From Bradyrhizobium sp. AUGA SZCCT0158 (lineage in GTDB: Bacteria; Pseudomonadota; Alphaproteobacteria; Rhizobiales; Xanthobacteraceae): a DNA stretch of 64,000 nucleotides. The notes below the pieces were generated by a model. It searched no databases. It was not told the DNA's origin and was given only the letters and a program-made list of their open reading frames with translations. A program made the position numbers and the translations under genes. This document shows, one piece after another, positions 34,640 to 44,264 of the stretch. Numbering within the stretch: position 1 is the first letter of the stretch; each line of letters begins with the position of its first letter. Location: assembly GCF_018130065.1 (NCBI RefSeq), contig NZ_JAFCME010000008.1:186001-250000 (forward strand), written 5' to 3'.

Positions 34640-36325
34640 TTACGCCGCCCGCACCTTGACGAGGAATTCGTCGACCGCGTTGCGCAGCATACCGGACTGA
34701 TTGTCGAGCTCGCGCGCGTTCGAGAGCACGTCGGACGCCGCCTTGCCGGTGGCTGCCGCCGCCGTGGTGACGCCGCCGATATGGGCGCTGATCTCGCTCG
34801 ATCCCGCCGCCACCGACTGGATGTTGCGCGCGATCTCGCGCGTCGCGTCGCCCTGCTGTTCGATCGACGTCGAGATGCTCACGGTGATCTCGCTCATTTG
34901 CGCGATGGTTTCGGTGATGCCGCCGATCGAGGAGACCGCCTCGCTGGTGGAAGCCTGCATTGCCGCGACCTGGGCCGAGATTTCCTCGGTCGCCTTCGCG
35001 GTCTGGTTGGCCAAAGCCTTCACTTCGGAGGCGACGACCGCAAAGCCGCGGCCGGATTCGCCGGCACGCGCCGCTTCGATCGTCGCATTGAGCGCCAACA
35101 GATTGGTCTGAGCGGCGATCGAGTGAATCAGTTTGACGACCTCGCCGATCTTCTCTGCACCGGTGGAGAGCGCCTGGACGGTGGAGTTGGTGCGCTCGGC
35201 ATCGCCCACCGCCTTGCTGGCGATTTCGCTCGAGCGCGCCACCTGGCGGGAGATCTCGGCCACCGAGCTCGACAGCTCTTCGGCTGCGGCTGCGACCGTG
35301 CCGACATTGTTCGACGAGCTTTCCGATGCCGCGCCAACCGTGGCGGCGCGCGCGCTAGCGTCGCTGGCGGTCGCCGTCATCGATTGCGCCGTGGTCTGCA
35401 TGCCGGCGGCGGCCGTCGACACCGAGCGGACGATGCCGTTGACGCTGCGCTCGAAATCGCTGGCGATGTTCTCCATCGCGGTCCGCCGTTCGGCTGCCGC
35501 ACGCGCCTGCGTCGCCGCTTCGGCCTGTTCGAGGCCGCGGATCCGCACCGCATTGTCCTTGAAGATCTGCACGGTTGCCGCCATCGCGCCGACCTCATCG
35601 CCGCGCCCGAGACCGGGAATTTCACCGTCGATCTTGCCATCGGCCAGCGCCTGCATGCGGGCGCCGAGTTCGCCGAGCGGCTTTGAGATGCTGCGGCCGA
35701 TCATCCAGGCGATGCTGCCCGCGATCACGGCGATGCCGAGAATGGCAAGCCCCAGCAGCCACGCGATCGGCTTCATCTTGGCGTCGAGATCGTCCAGATA
35801 GGCGCCGGTGCCGACGAACATGTTCCAGCCGGGGATTCCGACCGCGTAGGAAACCTTGCGGATCAATGTCTCCTGGCCGGGTTTCATGTATTCGTAGGGC
35901 AAGGTCACTTCGCCCTTGGCCGCGACGCCATCGCGCAACTCGCGCGCGAGTTTTCTGCCGTTGGTCTCGACGTCGAGGCGGTTCTGACCGATCTGCTTGG
36001 GATCCGGCGTCACCACCGCGACGCCATCCATCGTATAGGCGAACACGTAACCTGAGCCCTTGTCGAAGGTCAGCGTAACGCCGCGGCGGCCGAATTCGGC
36101 GATCGCCGCTTCCTTGGTGAGCTGGCCCGCTTCAACCTGCTTTTGCAGCCCCAGCGCCATGTTGCGCGCCATTTCGACGATCGCCCTGGTCTGGTCGATG
36201 CGCGCGTTCAGCATCTCGCGCTGCATCAGGTGGCCCGCGAGCACGCCGGCCGCGCACAGGCCGAGCAGCGTCACCCCCACCAAGATACCGAGCTTGGGGG
36301 TGATCTTCAGATTTGACAGCTTCAC
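34640..36325 (-). CDS. Methyl-accepting chemotaxis protein with sCache sensor
   Basis: A 561-aa receptor: first membrane segment at residues ~12-30, a periplasmic single-Cache domain (~35-185; [40 protein letters not shown]), a second membrane segment (~190-210), HAMP (~211-265) and the signalling domain with the conserved tip ([18 protein letters not shown]). sCache_2 domains usually bind small carboxylates. It signals through CheA/CheW encoded elsewhere. Divergent from the 2-hydroxyacid dehydrogenase gene. Confidence 0.93.
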   Translation of the reverse strand: MKLSNLKITPKLGILVGVTLLGLCAAGVLAGHLMQREMLNARIDQTRAIVEMARNMALGLQKQVEAGQLTKEAAIAEFGRRGVTLTFDKGSGYVFAYTMDGVAVVTPDPKQIGQNRLDVETNGRKLARELRDGVAAKGEVTLPYEYMKPGQETLIRKVSYAVGIPGWNMFVGTGAYLDDLDAKMKPIAWLLGLAILGIAVIAGSIAWMIGRSISKPLGELGARMQALADGKIDGEIPGLGRGDEVGAMAATVQIFKDNAVRIRGLEQAEAATQARAAAERRTAMENIASDFERSVNGIVRSVSTAAAGMQTTAQSMTATASDASARAATVGAASESSSNNVGTVAAAAEELSSSVAEISRQVARSSEIASKAVGDAERTNSTVQALSTGAEKIGEVVKLIHSIAAQTNLLALNATIEAARAGESGRGFAVVASEVKALANQTAKATEEISAQVAAMQASTSEAVSSIGGITETIAQMSEITVSISTSIEQQGDATREIARNIQSVAAGSSEISAHIGGVTTAAAATGKAASDVLSNARELDNQSGMLRNAVDEFLVKVRAA

Positions 36326-36361
36326 AGGGGAATCTCCGGGGAATGCACGCGGGACGCGATT

Positions 36362-36377
36362 GGCGAATTGATTCGCC
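36362..36377. promoter_or_regulatory. 16-bp palindrome between the chemoreceptor and dehydrogenase genes
   Basis: GGCGAATTGATTCGCC, two 7-base arms around TG, perfect in both. It lies 37 bases upstream of the chemoreceptor start on the minus strand, within a 240-base divergent intergenic region. It could be a regulator-binding site; no regulator is identified. Confidence 0.4.
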
Positions 36378-36565
36378 GCACGTTATCGTGCGAGCCTTTA
36401 GCGCTTTGTTACGATGCCGCTCCGTAGAAGCCCGGACATGCAAAAAGCATTGGTCTCTATGCTGCGGGATTGTGCGAGAAGCTGATCAGGACGTTTATAA
36501 TTCGGGGGCCGCGGCACGCCGCCGCAGCCATAATCAACACCGACGAGTCAAATCGGGAGCAGGAA

Positions 36566-37609
36566 ATGCCGAAATTCAGGATATTGACGCCGAAAGGCGC
36601 GAGTTTCACGGTCGCCGGCGGCGGCTACGACTATGAAATGGAGGCGCTCGAGCCGATCGGAGCCGAGATCATCGAGGCGCCGGCCAACGAGGCGGAATTC
36701 ATCGCCGCCGCCCGCACTGCCGATGCCATCTACGCCAAGGGCATGCGGATCTCGAAAACGGTCATCGACGCGCTCGATAATTGCAAGGTCATCACGCTCG
36801 GCAGCGTCGGGGTCGACAGCGTCGACGTCAAAGCCGCTACCGCCCGCGGCATCCCCGTCACCAACATCCCCGACACCTTCATCGAGGAGGTCGCCGACCA
36901 CGCCATGATGCTGCTGCTCTCGGGCTTCCGCCGCCTGGTCGAGCAGGACAAGATGGTCCGCACCGGCCGCTGGTCCGAGGGCCGGCCACAGCTCTTGAAG
37001 ATTCCGCGGCTGATGGGGCAGACGCTCGGCTTCATCTCGTTCGGCCGGGTGGCACGCGCGGTCGCCAAGCGCGCAGCCCCGTTCGGCCTGCGGATGATCG
37101 CCTATGACCCCTTCATCCAGGAAACCCTGATTTCCGACCATGGCGTGCTCCCGGCGACCCTGTCGGAGGTGCTGTCGCAGTCGGATTTCCTCTCGATGCA
37201 CGCCCCGGCGCGGCCGGAGGTGCATCACATGCTCGGCGAGAAGCACTTCAAGCAGATGAAGAAGAGCGCAATCTTCATCAATACCGGCCGCGGCGCCACC
37301 GTGGACGAGGAAGCGCTGATCAAGGCGCTGCAGGAGGGCTGGATCGCGCACGCCGCCCTCGACGTGCTGGAAACCGAACCGCCGTCGCACAACAACCCGA
37401 TGCTCTCGATGGAAAACGTCACGCTGACAGCGCATGTCGCCTCGGCATCGGCACGTTTCGACGAAGCGCGCAAGCGCCGTGTGGGCTACGAATTGTCACT
37501 GGTATTGTCCGGTATGTGGCCGGTAAGCTGCGTCAATCCGTCGGTGCTGCAAAACACCTCGCTTCGTCGCTGGCAACCTGTCAGCATGGATCGCGGTCCC
37601 AACAGCTAG
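36566..37609 (+). CDS. D-isomer-specific 2-hydroxyacid dehydrogenase
   Basis: A 347-aa NAD-dependent enzyme that interconverts 2-oxo and D-2-hydroxy acids. Substrate-domain motif GSVGVDSVDVKAATARGIPV is followed by the Rossmann stretch LGFISFGRVARAVA (first and third glycines of GxGxxG are Ser and Ala). The catalytic Arg (NTGRGATVDEEAL), Glu (LETEPPSHNNPM) and His (LTAHVAS) are present. The start at 36566 follows GGGAGCAGG; the upstream open frame is not family-like. It precedes a sugar-type ABC importer on the same strand (157-base gap) and may act on its product. Confidence 0.9.
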   Translation: MPKFRILTPKGASFTVAGGGYDYEMEALEPIGAEIIEAPANEAEFIAAARTADAIYAKGMRISKTVIDALDNCKVITLGSVGVDSVDVKAATARGIPVTNIPDTFIEEVADHAMMLLLSGFRRLVEQDKMVRTGRWSEGRPQLLKIPRLMGQTLGFISFGRVARAVAKRAAPFGLRMIAYDPFIQETLISDHGVLPATLSEVLSQSDFLSMHAPARPEVHHMLGEKHFKQMKKSAIFINTGRGATVDEEALIKALQEGWIAHAALDVLETEPPSHNNPMLSMENVTLTAHVASASARFDEARKRRVGYELSLVLSGMWPVSCVNPSVLQNTSLRRWQPVSMDRGPNS

Positions 37610-37766
37610 GACGGCCGAACGCGTTGTCGGGCGAAGCGGAGAGCGGTCCGCGCCCGGGAAAGCGCACCAGGAAGAAAACAATACCCTTCGGTTCCGCTGG
37701 GAACCGGAGGCCGCGAGTTCATCGGCGATCAACGCCGGGAGCAGGAAAAACAGGGAGACGATTATA

Positions 37767-39107
37767 ATGAAGAACGACATTACCCGCCGCGAGGCGCTGG
37801 CACTGGGTGTTTCCGCCGCCGCGCTCGCCGCCACCGGCGCATCGGCGCAATCACCCATCAAGGCCGCCGATGTTCCGGCGCCGAAGTTTGCGATCGAGAA
37901 AGGTGCCTCCTTGCGCATGCTGCGCCCGGTGCGCTTCGTGCAGGCGGACGAGGACGTGTTCCGCGCCAATGCCGCCAAGTTCACCAAGGAGACCGGGGTT
38001 GAGGTCAAGGTCGACTTCGTCGGCTGGGAAGACATCAACCAGCAGACCGCGGTGACCTCGAACTCCGGCGCCGGCCCCGACATGATCATCGGCTTCTCCG
38101 ACGCGCCGCACATCTATGTCGACAAGCTGGTCGAACTGAGCGACGTCGCCGATTACATCGGCAAGAAGTACGGCGGCTGGCTGAACCTTGCGAAGGCTTA
38201 CGGCAAGAAAGCCAAGAGCGACGCCTGGATCGGGCTCCCGTTCGGTGCTACCGCCGGCCCGTTGATCTATCGCAAGTCGATTCTCAAGTCCGTCGGATTC
38301 GACAAGGCGCCGGAAGACCCTGCCGGATTCCTCGACCTCTGCAAGAAGCTGCAGAAGGCCGGTAAGCCCGCGGGCTTTGCGCTTGGTAATGCCGTCGGCG
38401 ACGGTAACGGCTTTGCGGACTGGATGTTGTGGTCGCACAACGCCGCGCTTCTGGATGAAGAAGGCAATGTTACCATCAACAGCAAGGAGACCATCGCGGC
38501 GCTGAACTACGTGAAGGAACTCTATCCGACCTTCATCGCCGGCACGCCTTCCTGGAACGACGTCAGCAACAACCGCGCCTATTCTTCGCAGGAACTCGGG
38601 CTGACGGCGAACGGCGTCTCGCTGTATTTTTCGCTGAAGAACGATCCGGCAACCAAGGCGATCGCCGACGATTCCGAACATCAGCTGTTGCCGAAGTTCC
38701 TTGCACCGGTCTCGCCGATGTCGGGACTGACGCTGAACGCGATGCTGTTCAAGCACAGCCAGTATCCGAACGCTGCGAAGGCCTTCCTGACGTTCATGCT
38801 GGAGAAGGACCAGTACGAGCCCTGGCTCAACGCCAACAGCGGCTACTGGTCGCAACCGCTTGCGGCCTATGCCGACGCAGCGGTGTGGTCGAGCGACCCC
38901 AAAGTCGCAATCTTCAAGAACACCATGAACAGCAAGTATTACGCCGGCTACAAGGGTCCTATTTCGACTGCCACCGGTGCGGTTCGTGCGGACTATGTGA
39001 CGGTGCAGATGTTCGCCGCGGTGGCAACCGGCGCCTCGACGCCGGAGGCCGCAGCCGCGGAAGCCGAGCAGCGTGCGAAGCGTTATTTCCGGCGACAGGG
39101 CCGGTAA
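37767..39107 (+). CDS. ABC transporter extracellular sugar-type binding protein (Tat-exported)
   Basis: A 446-aa family 1 solute-binding protein. The N-terminus has a twin-arginine signal (ITRREALALG, then a hydrophobic stretch ending ATGASAQ), so it is probably exported folded. The core includes FVGWEDINQQTAVTSNSGAG and PDMIIGFSDAPHIYVDKLVE. The two permease genes follow after a family C repeat. The ligand, by family, is a sugar or polyol; not readable in detail. Confidence 0.9.
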   Translation: MKNDITRREALALGVSAAALAATGASAQSPIKAADVPAPKFAIEKGASLRMLRPVRFVQADEDVFRANAAKFTKETGVEVKVDFVGWEDINQQTAVTSNSGAGPDMIIGFSDAPHIYVDKLVELSDVADYIGKKYGGWLNLAKAYGKKAKSDAWIGLPFGATAGPLIYRKSILKSVGFDKAPEDPAGFLDLCKKLQKAGKPAGFALGNAVGDGNGFADWMLWSHNAALLDEEGNVTINSKETIAALNYVKELYPTFIAGTPSWNDVSNNRAYSSQELGLTANGVSLYFSLKNDPATKAIADDSEHQLLPKFLAPVSPMSGLTLNAMLFKHSQYPNAAKAFLTFMLEKDQYEPWLNANSGYWSQPLAAYADAAVWSSDPKVAIFKNTMNSKYYAGYKGPISTATGAVRADYVTVQMFAAVATGASTPEAAAAEAEQRAKRYFRRQGR

Positions 39108-39122
39108 CGCCGAACAGAGCGA

Positions 39123-39239
39123 CCGTCATTGCGAGGAGCATAGCGACGAAGCAATCCATTCTTTCGTTCCATGGAGACATGGATTGCTTCCGCCTTCGCT
39201 AAAGCTTCGGCGGACAAGTCGCTTGGCTCGCAATGACGG
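39123..39239. repeat. Palindromic intergenic repeat, family C (second copy)
   Basis: CCGTCATTGCGAGGAGC at one end and GGCTCGCAATGACGG at the other, with GAAGCAATCCATTC and ATGGATTGCTTC forming an inner stem. It lies inside an operon, between the binding-protein and permease genes. Confidence 0.88.
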
Positions 39240-39269
39240 CCTCACATAGCTCGCATCGGGATAATATTG

Positions 39270-40235
39270 ATGTCTGTGACGACCCTACCTTCTCGACCTC
39301 GACGCATCATTGAGCAGCGGCAACCAAGCTGGATCGCACGCCTGTTCGATTACAAGCCATTCCTGATCGTGATGTGCCTGACGCCGGCGCTCGGTCTGCT
39401 CGGCGTATTCCTCACCTACCCGCTCGGCCTCGGCGTCTGGCTCGCCTTTACCGACACCACCATCGGCAAGCGTGGCGTCTTTATCGGCTTTGAGAATTTC
39501 CAGTACCTCTTTACCGATCCGCTGTGGTGGAGCGCGGTATTCTACAGCGTCTTCTACACGGCGATCGCGACCATCGGAAAGTTTGCGCTCGGCTTCTGGC
39601 TGGCGCTGCTGCTCAACAACCACTTCCCGCTCAAGAGCCTGCTCCGCGCCATCATCCTGTTGCCGTGGATCGTACCGACGGTGTTGTCGGCGCTGGCGTT
39701 CTGGTGGATCTACGATCCGCAATTCTCGATCATTTCCTATCTTTTGGTCGACGTGCTGCACGTCCGCACCACCAATGTCGACTTTCTGGGCACGCCTTGG
39801 GCGGCGCGGTTCTCGCTGATCGTCGCCAATATCTGGCGCGGCATTCCGTTCGTGGCGATCTCGCTGCTGGCCGGCCTGCAGACCATCTCGCCCTCGCTCT
39901 ATGAGGCGGCGATGCTGGACGGCGCCACCGCCTGGCAGCGCTTCCGCTTCATCACGCTGCCGATGATGATGCCCATACTCGCCATTGTGATGACGTTCTC
40001 GATCATCTTCACCTTCACCGACTTCCAGCTCGTCTATGCCATTACCCGCGGCGGGCCGGTCAATTCGACACATTTGCTGGCGACGCTGGCGTTCCAGCGC
40101 GGCATCGCCGGCGGCGAGCTCGGCGAAGGTGCGGCGATCGCGGTGTCGATGATCCCGTTCCTGGTTTTCGCGACGTTGTTCAGCTACTTCGGCCTCGCCC
40201 GCCGCAAATGGCAGCAAGGAGAAGCCAATGACTGA
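39270..40235 (+). CDS. ABC sugar-type transporter permease (MalF/UgpA type)
   Basis: A 321-aa inner-membrane protein with six segments after a ~40-residue cytosolic start. The permease EAA loop reads YEAAMLDGATAWQRFRFITLPMM. It forms a heterodimer with the next gene product, which overlaps it by 8 bases. The ATG at 39270 is preferred over the adjacent TTG. Confidence 0.93.
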   Translation: MSVTTLPSRPRRIIEQRQPSWIARLFDYKPFLIVMCLTPALGLLGVFLTYPLGLGVWLAFTDTTIGKRGVFIGFENFQYLFTDPLWWSAVFYSVFYTAIATIGKFALGFWLALLLNNHFPLKSLLRAIILLPWIVPTVLSALAFWWIYDPQFSIISYLLVDVLHVRTTNVDFLGTPWAARFSLIVANIWRGIPFVAISLLAGLQTISPSLYEAAMLDGATAWQRFRFITLPMMMPILAIVMTFSIIFTFTDFQLVYAITRGGPVNSTHLLATLAFQRGIAGGELGEGAAIAVSMIPFLVFATLFSYFGLARRKWQQGEAND

Positions 40236-41130
40236 CGTAGCTGCCTCACCGGGCAACAGCAATGTCGCCAGCGCCACGCCGGACACCATGTCGTGGGATT
40301 CCCGCGCGCGGCGGGTGATGATGATCTATCTGCCGCTGTCGTGCTTCGTGCTGATCCTGCTGTTCCCGTTCTACTGGATGGCGATCACCTCGTTCAAACC
40401 GAACGCGGAACTGCTGAACTACAAGGAACACAATCCGTTCTGGATCACCTCGCCGACCATCGCGCATATCAAGCATCTGCTGTTCAACACGGCGTATCCG
40501 ACCTGGCTGAAGACCACGATGTTCGTGGCGGTTTGTTCGACCTTCCTGTCGCTGTTTGCCTCGACACTGGCCGCTTACGCGATCGAACGGCTGCGCTTCA
40601 AGGGCAGCCCCTATGTCGGCCTCGGCATCTACCTCGCCTATCTGGTGCCGCCCTCGATCCTGTTCATTCCGCTGGCCACCGTGATCGTGCAATTCGGCCT
40701 GTTCGACTCGCCGATGGCGCTGATCCTGGTGTATCCGACCTTCCTGGTGCCGTTCTGCACCTGGCTGCTGATCGGTTACTTCAAGTCGATTCCCTATGAG
40801 CTGGAGGAATGCGCGCTGGTCGACGGCGCGACGCGGCTGCAGATCCTGCGGCGTATCACGCTGCCGCTGGCGGTGCCCGGCCTGATCTCGGCCGGCATCT
40901 TCTCGTTCACGCTGTCGTGGAACGAGTTCATCTACGCGCTCGCCTTTATCCAGAGCGGCGCCAACAAGACCGTTCCGGTCGCCATCCTGACCGAACTCGT
41001 CACCGGTGACGTGTACCAGTGGGGCGCGCTGATGGCGGGCTCGCTGCTCGGCTCGCTGCCGGTCGCGCTGTTCTACTCGCTGTTCGTCGACTATTACGTC
41101 TCGTCGCTGACCGGCGCGGTGAAGGAATAG
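40228..41130 (+). CDS. ABC sugar-type transporter permease (MalG/UgpE type)
   Basis: A 300-aa permease with six membrane segments and the EAA loop ELEECALVDGATRLQILRRI. It overlaps the end of the first permease gene. No ATP-binding gene follows: the next gene, 8 bases past the stop, is tonB on the opposite strand. The pair must borrow an MsmK/UgpC-type ATPase encoded elsewhere. Confidence 0.93.
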   Translation: MTDVAASPGNSNVASATPDTMSWDSRARRVMMIYLPLSCFVLILLFPFYWMAITSFKPNAELLNYKEHNPFWITSPTIAHIKHLLFNTAYPTWLKTTMFVAVCSTFLSLFASTLAAYAIERLRFKGSPYVGLGIYLAYLVPPSILFIPLATVIVQFGLFDSPMALILVYPTFLVPFCTWLLIGYFKSIPYELEECALVDGATRLQILRRITLPLAVPGLISAGIFSFTLSWNEFIYALAFIQSGANKTVPVAILTELVTGDVYQWGALMAGSLLGSLPVALFYSLFVDYYVSSLTGAVKE

Positions 41131-41138
41131 ACGACCGA

Positions 41139-41963
41139 TTATCTGACCGTAAACGCCACAGGGATCGTAAAGCTGATCGATCCCTGCGGGATTTCGGACG
41201 GGATCGGCGGAAAGGGTGAAGCCTGGCGGATCATCGCCGAGGCCTGCGCGTCGAGCGCGGCAACGCCTGACGAACCGCTGAGGCGGCCTCCGCTGACCTG
41301 TCCACTGCGGCTCACCGTAAAGGACAGCCGCGCGACGCCGCGCTGGCCGTTGGCTGCCGACGGGTACTGGTGGAAACGCATCAGGTGGGCGCGGACGCGC
41401 TGATTATAGGATGCGAGCGCCGAGGCCGATGCACCGGCGCTGGCCGCGGAGGCGGCCTGGGCCTGGCGTTCAACACGCGGCGGCGCCGCGGTGCGTGGCG
41501 CGGGTGTCGCCTGGTTCGGCTTCTTCGCGTCGGGCCGGACGACCTTTGGCTTGACCGGTGTCGGCGTGGCGGCCGGGACGGGCTTGGCGGGCTCGGCCGC
41601 CGGCTTCATTTCCACCTTCTGCTCGGGCGGCGCCACCACGTCCGGCTTCTCCTGCGGCGGGGTCGGCGCGATCTGCTCCTCGACCACCTCCTGCTGCTTG
41701 ACCGGCTCCGGCGGCGAGGCGTCGGCCTGCTCCATCAACTGGTCAGGCGCGCGCTCGAGCTCAGTCGATTGCGGCGCCGCCGATACCGGCGCCATCTCGA
41801 CCATGATCGCGGGCAAGGTGGCGCCCGGCGGCGGCCGCGGCGTGTACCAATTCATGAACAGCGCAATCAGCGCGGCATGCGCGGCGAGTATCGCAATGCT
41901 CGACGCGCTCCAGCGCCGCACCCCGGCGTGGTCGGTGGCATCATGCAGCGCGAACGCGTTCAT
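41139..41963 (-). CDS. tonB: TonB energy-transducing protein
   Basis: A 274-aa protein: one N-terminal membrane anchor (residues ~20-40), a long Pro/Glu/Lys-rich periplasmic spacer (~45-170) and the C-terminal TonB domain (~185-274; HLMRFHQYPSAANGQRGVARLSFTVSRSG). It passes proton-motive energy from ExbB/ExbD to outer-membrane receptors. It follows exbD by 5 bases and closes the minus-strand haem operon, so its main client is likely HmuR. Confidence 0.93.
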   Translation of the reverse strand: MNAFALHDATDHAGVRRWSASSIAILAAHAALIALFMNWYTPRPPPGATLPAIMVEMAPVSAAPQSTELERAPDQLMEQADASPPEPVKQQEVVEEQIAPTPPQEKPDVVAPPEQKVEMKPAAEPAKPVPAATPTPVKPKVVRPDAKKPNQATPAPRTAAPPRVERQAQAASAASAGASASALASYNQRVRAHLMRFHQYPSAANGQRGVARLSFTVSRSGQVSGGRLSGSSGVAALDAQASAMIRQASPFPPIPSEIPQGSISFTIPVAFTVR

Positions 41964-41968
41964 CGCGG

Positions 41969-42418
41969 TCAGCTTCGCCCGTCGAGGCCGACCAGTGCGA
42001 CCTTGAGATAGCCGGCGTTGCGCAAGAGGTTCATCACCTCCATCAGCTCGCCATAGCTGACGGCCTTGTCGGCGCGCAGATAGATCCGCTCGTCCTTGCG
42101 GCCCTTGGTGGCGCCATCAAGCGTCGCGGTCAGTGTGTCGCGCGCGATGATGTCCTCGCCGACCGCGACCGACAGGTCCGGCTTCACCGTGACGAACACC
42201 GGCTTGTCCGGACGCGGCGCGGGTTCGACCGCGCTGGCCGGCAAATCGACGCCGAGATCGACGGTGGCAAGCGGCGCGGCGACCATGAAGATGATGAGCA
42301 GCACCAGCATCACGTCGATGAACGGCGTGACGTTGATCTCGTGGTTCTCGGCGAGATCGTCGTCGCCGCCGCGCGAGCGGCCGCCGAAGCTTGCGCGTGT
42401 GCCCAATCCAGCGCCCAT
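41969..42418 (-). CDS. exbD: ExbD biopolymer transport protein
   Basis: A 149-aa protein with one membrane segment carrying the conserved proton-linked aspartate (NVTPFIDVMLVLLIIFMVAAP) and a periplasmic domain. With ExbB it forms the motor that energises TonB. It lies between exbB (3-base gap) and tonB (5-base gap). Confidence 0.95.
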   Translation of the reverse strand: MGAGLGTRASFGGRSRGGDDDLAENHEINVTPFIDVMLVLLIIFMVAAPLATVDLGVDLPASAVEPAPRPDKPVFVTVKPDLSVAVGEDIIARDTLTATLDGATKGRKDERIYLRADKAVSYGELMEVMNLLRNAGYLKVALVGLDGRS

Positions 42419-42421
42419 GAT

Positions 42422-43216
42422 TCACTCCGCGGCGCGCGCCAGCCGGAACGAGCCGTGATCGCCCTCGCGGCTGATCAGCAGCATCACCATGACAGAGGCG
42501 TCGCCGAGCAGCGCGCGGTGGGCCGAAATCGTGCGCGTCAGGTGGTTGTAGATCACCACCGCCGGGATCGCGGCCACCAGCCCCAGCGCGGTCGCCAGCA
42601 GCGCCTCGGCGATGCCGGGCGCGACCACCGCGAGGTTGGTAGTGTGGGCTTCCGAAATGCCGATAAAGGCATTCATGATGCCCCACACCGTGCCGAACAG
42701 GCCGACGAACGGCGCGGTGGCGCCGATGGTCGCCAGCACGCCGGTGCCGCGCGCGATCTGCCGCGACATCGCGGCCTCGACCCGCTCCAGCCGCAGCGCG
42801 ATCCGCTCCTTGAAACCGTCATCATTGATGCCGCCGGAAAGACTGGTTTCGCGCGCGGCAGACTGCACGATCTGCGCCACCGCGTCGCCGCCGTTGCGGC
42901 ACTGCTTTTCGACGTCGGCGAGCACCGTATCAGTCTCGAGCAGGGAGATCCGCCGCCTGGCGGTCGCAGTCTTGCGCCTGATCTCGAGCGTTTTCGCGAG
43001 CCAGATCGTCCAGGTCACCAGCGAGGCAAATGCCAATCCGACCATCACGGCTTGCACCACGATGTCGGCATTGACGAACATGTTCCATGGCGAGAGATTG
43101 CGCGGCAGCAACGCGGTGTCGGTGGCGGCAAGCGCCGCCCCCGGAATTACTGCCACGCAAGCGGCTATCGAGGCCGCCAGCTTTCTCGATCCCGACTTGC
43201 GCACATTCTGCTGCAT
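42422..43216 (-). CDS. exbB: ExbB (MotA/TolQ/ExbB family) proton channel protein
   Basis: A 264-aa inner-membrane protein: a signal-like segment (~13-30), a first membrane helix near residues 50-70, and the conserved pair of helices with GVLATIGATAPFVGLFGTVWGIM and AEALLATALGLVAAIPAVV. The start at 43216 (MQQNVRKS) has GGGAGG 5 bases upstream; a GTG two codons earlier overlaps that site and is less likely. It sits 32 bases after hutX. Confidence 0.95.
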   Translation of the reverse strand: MQQNVRKSGSRKLAASIAACVAVIPGAALAATDTALLPRNLSPWNMFVNADIVVQAVMVGLAFASLVTWTIWLAKTLEIRRKTATARRRISLLETDTVLADVEKQCRNGGDAVAQIVQSAARETSLSGGINDDGFKERIALRLERVEAAMSRQIARGTGVLATIGATAPFVGLFGTVWGIMNAFIGISEAHTTNLAVVAPGIAEALLATALGLVAAIPAVVIYNHLTRTISAHRALLGDASVMVMLLISREGDHGSFRLARAAE

Positions 43217-43248
43217 GGTCACCTCCCGGCGGACAACACTGCGGATGG

Positions 43249-43776
43249 TCAGGCCGCCTTTGCCGAAGCAAGGCTGTCCGCAAGCGACTGAAAACGCTTC
43301 AGCTGATCGCCGCGCAACGCGCGGGTCTCGTCGCGGCCGACGAACACCTTGAACATGATGCCGCCATCGACATTGATGAAGGCGACGAAGGCCGACGACT
43401 TGCCCATGAAGGGACGCTCGACAAAGGCGACCGCGTCGCAGCGTTCATGCCTGAGATGGCCGTGCAATCCCTTGTTAGAGCCCTTGGGCTGCATCAGGTT
43501 GAAATAGCCGCGGCCAACCTCGCCCGCCGGGATCGCTCCGGTGAACTCGAAGATCGCATCAACGGTATGGACGATCAGCGTCACCTCGCCCCATTGCGCG
43601 ATGTCCTGCATCGCGGCGGCGAAATGGCTGCCGACACCGATCCGTACCATCGTTTCGGGCATCGCCTCGATCACCGCGCGCGGCGTGACGTTGCGCTCGC
43701 GCGCAACGTCCTCGATCACGGCGCCCGGATTTTCCGCCATATACGCCGTGAGATCGGCGCTCTGCGTGCTCGACAT
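43249..43776 (-). CDS. hutX: Haem utilisation cytosolic carrier protein, HutX/ChuX family
   Basis: A 175-aa intracellular haem-binding protein: an N-terminal helical part (LTAYMAENPGAVIEDVARER) and the ChuX-like beta domain (GEVTLIVHTVDAIFEFTGAIP; GRGYFNLMQPKGSNKGLHGHLR). It would carry imported haem to storage or to the monooxygenase encoded 12 bases upstream. It is half the length of HmuS/ChuS, which fits HutX. Confidence 0.9.
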   Translation of the reverse strand: MSSTQSADLTAYMAENPGAVIEDVARERNVTPRAVIEAMPETMVRIGVGSHFAAAMQDIAQWGEVTLIVHTVDAIFEFTGAIPAGEVGRGYFNLMQPKGSNKGLHGHLRHERCDAVAFVERPFMGKSSAFVAFINVDGGIMFKVFVGRDETRALRGDQLKRFQSLADSLASAKAA

Positions 43777-43788
43777 GCAGGCCTCCCG

Positions 43789-44124
43789 TCAGGCGGCGGC
43801 GCTGGTTTTGCGCTCGGACTGGATCACCTCGAAACCTTCGAACTTGGGATGGCCGAGGTAGAGGCTTTCGCCGGTCTTGTTGTCGGCGCGGGCATGGGCG
43901 CGGCGGAATTCTTCCGAGCGGGTCCAGGCCTCGAACGCGGCCTTGTCGACCCAGGTGGTGTGCGACGAATACAGCGTGTGGTCGTCGGCGACCGGACCTT
44001 TGAGCAGATGAAATTCGACGAAGCCGGCCATGTTGCCGAGATAGGACTCCCGCGTTGCCCACACCGTCTCGAAAGCCTGCTCCTGGCCGAGTTTCACCTG
44101 AAACCTGTTCATCGCGATAAACAT
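43789..44124 (-). CDS. IsdG-like haem monooxygenase (HmuQ/HmuD type)
   Basis: A 111-aa ABM-fold protein (FIAMNRFQVKLGQEQAFETVW; MAGFVEFHLLKGPVADDHTLY; HTTWVDKAAFEAWTRSEEFR). Conserved Asn7, a His in the YSSHTTW stretch and Trp match IsdG-family haem oxygenases, which open the haem ring to release iron. Bradyrhizobium HmuQ and HmuD are such enzymes; I cannot say which this is. The start at 44124 follows AAGGAGATTTCC. It is the second gene of the minus-strand haem operon, 140 bases after hmuR. Confidence 0.85.
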   Translation of the reverse strand: MFIAMNRFQVKLGQEQAFETVWATRESYLGNMAGFVEFHLLKGPVADDHTLYSSHTTWVDKAAFEAWTRSEEFRRAHARADNKTGESLYLGHPKFEGFEVIQSERKTSAAA

Positions 44125-44264
44125 GGAAATCTCCTTGTTGCGGTCCGTCTCTGTTGCGAGCGAACCAGTTGAATTTGACGAAAACACGAACGCACCGCAG
44201 CCGCGCTGGAGCATCAACGCGGCCCGGTGGAGATTAAAGTTTGAAACGTCAGCTAACGCTCTGG

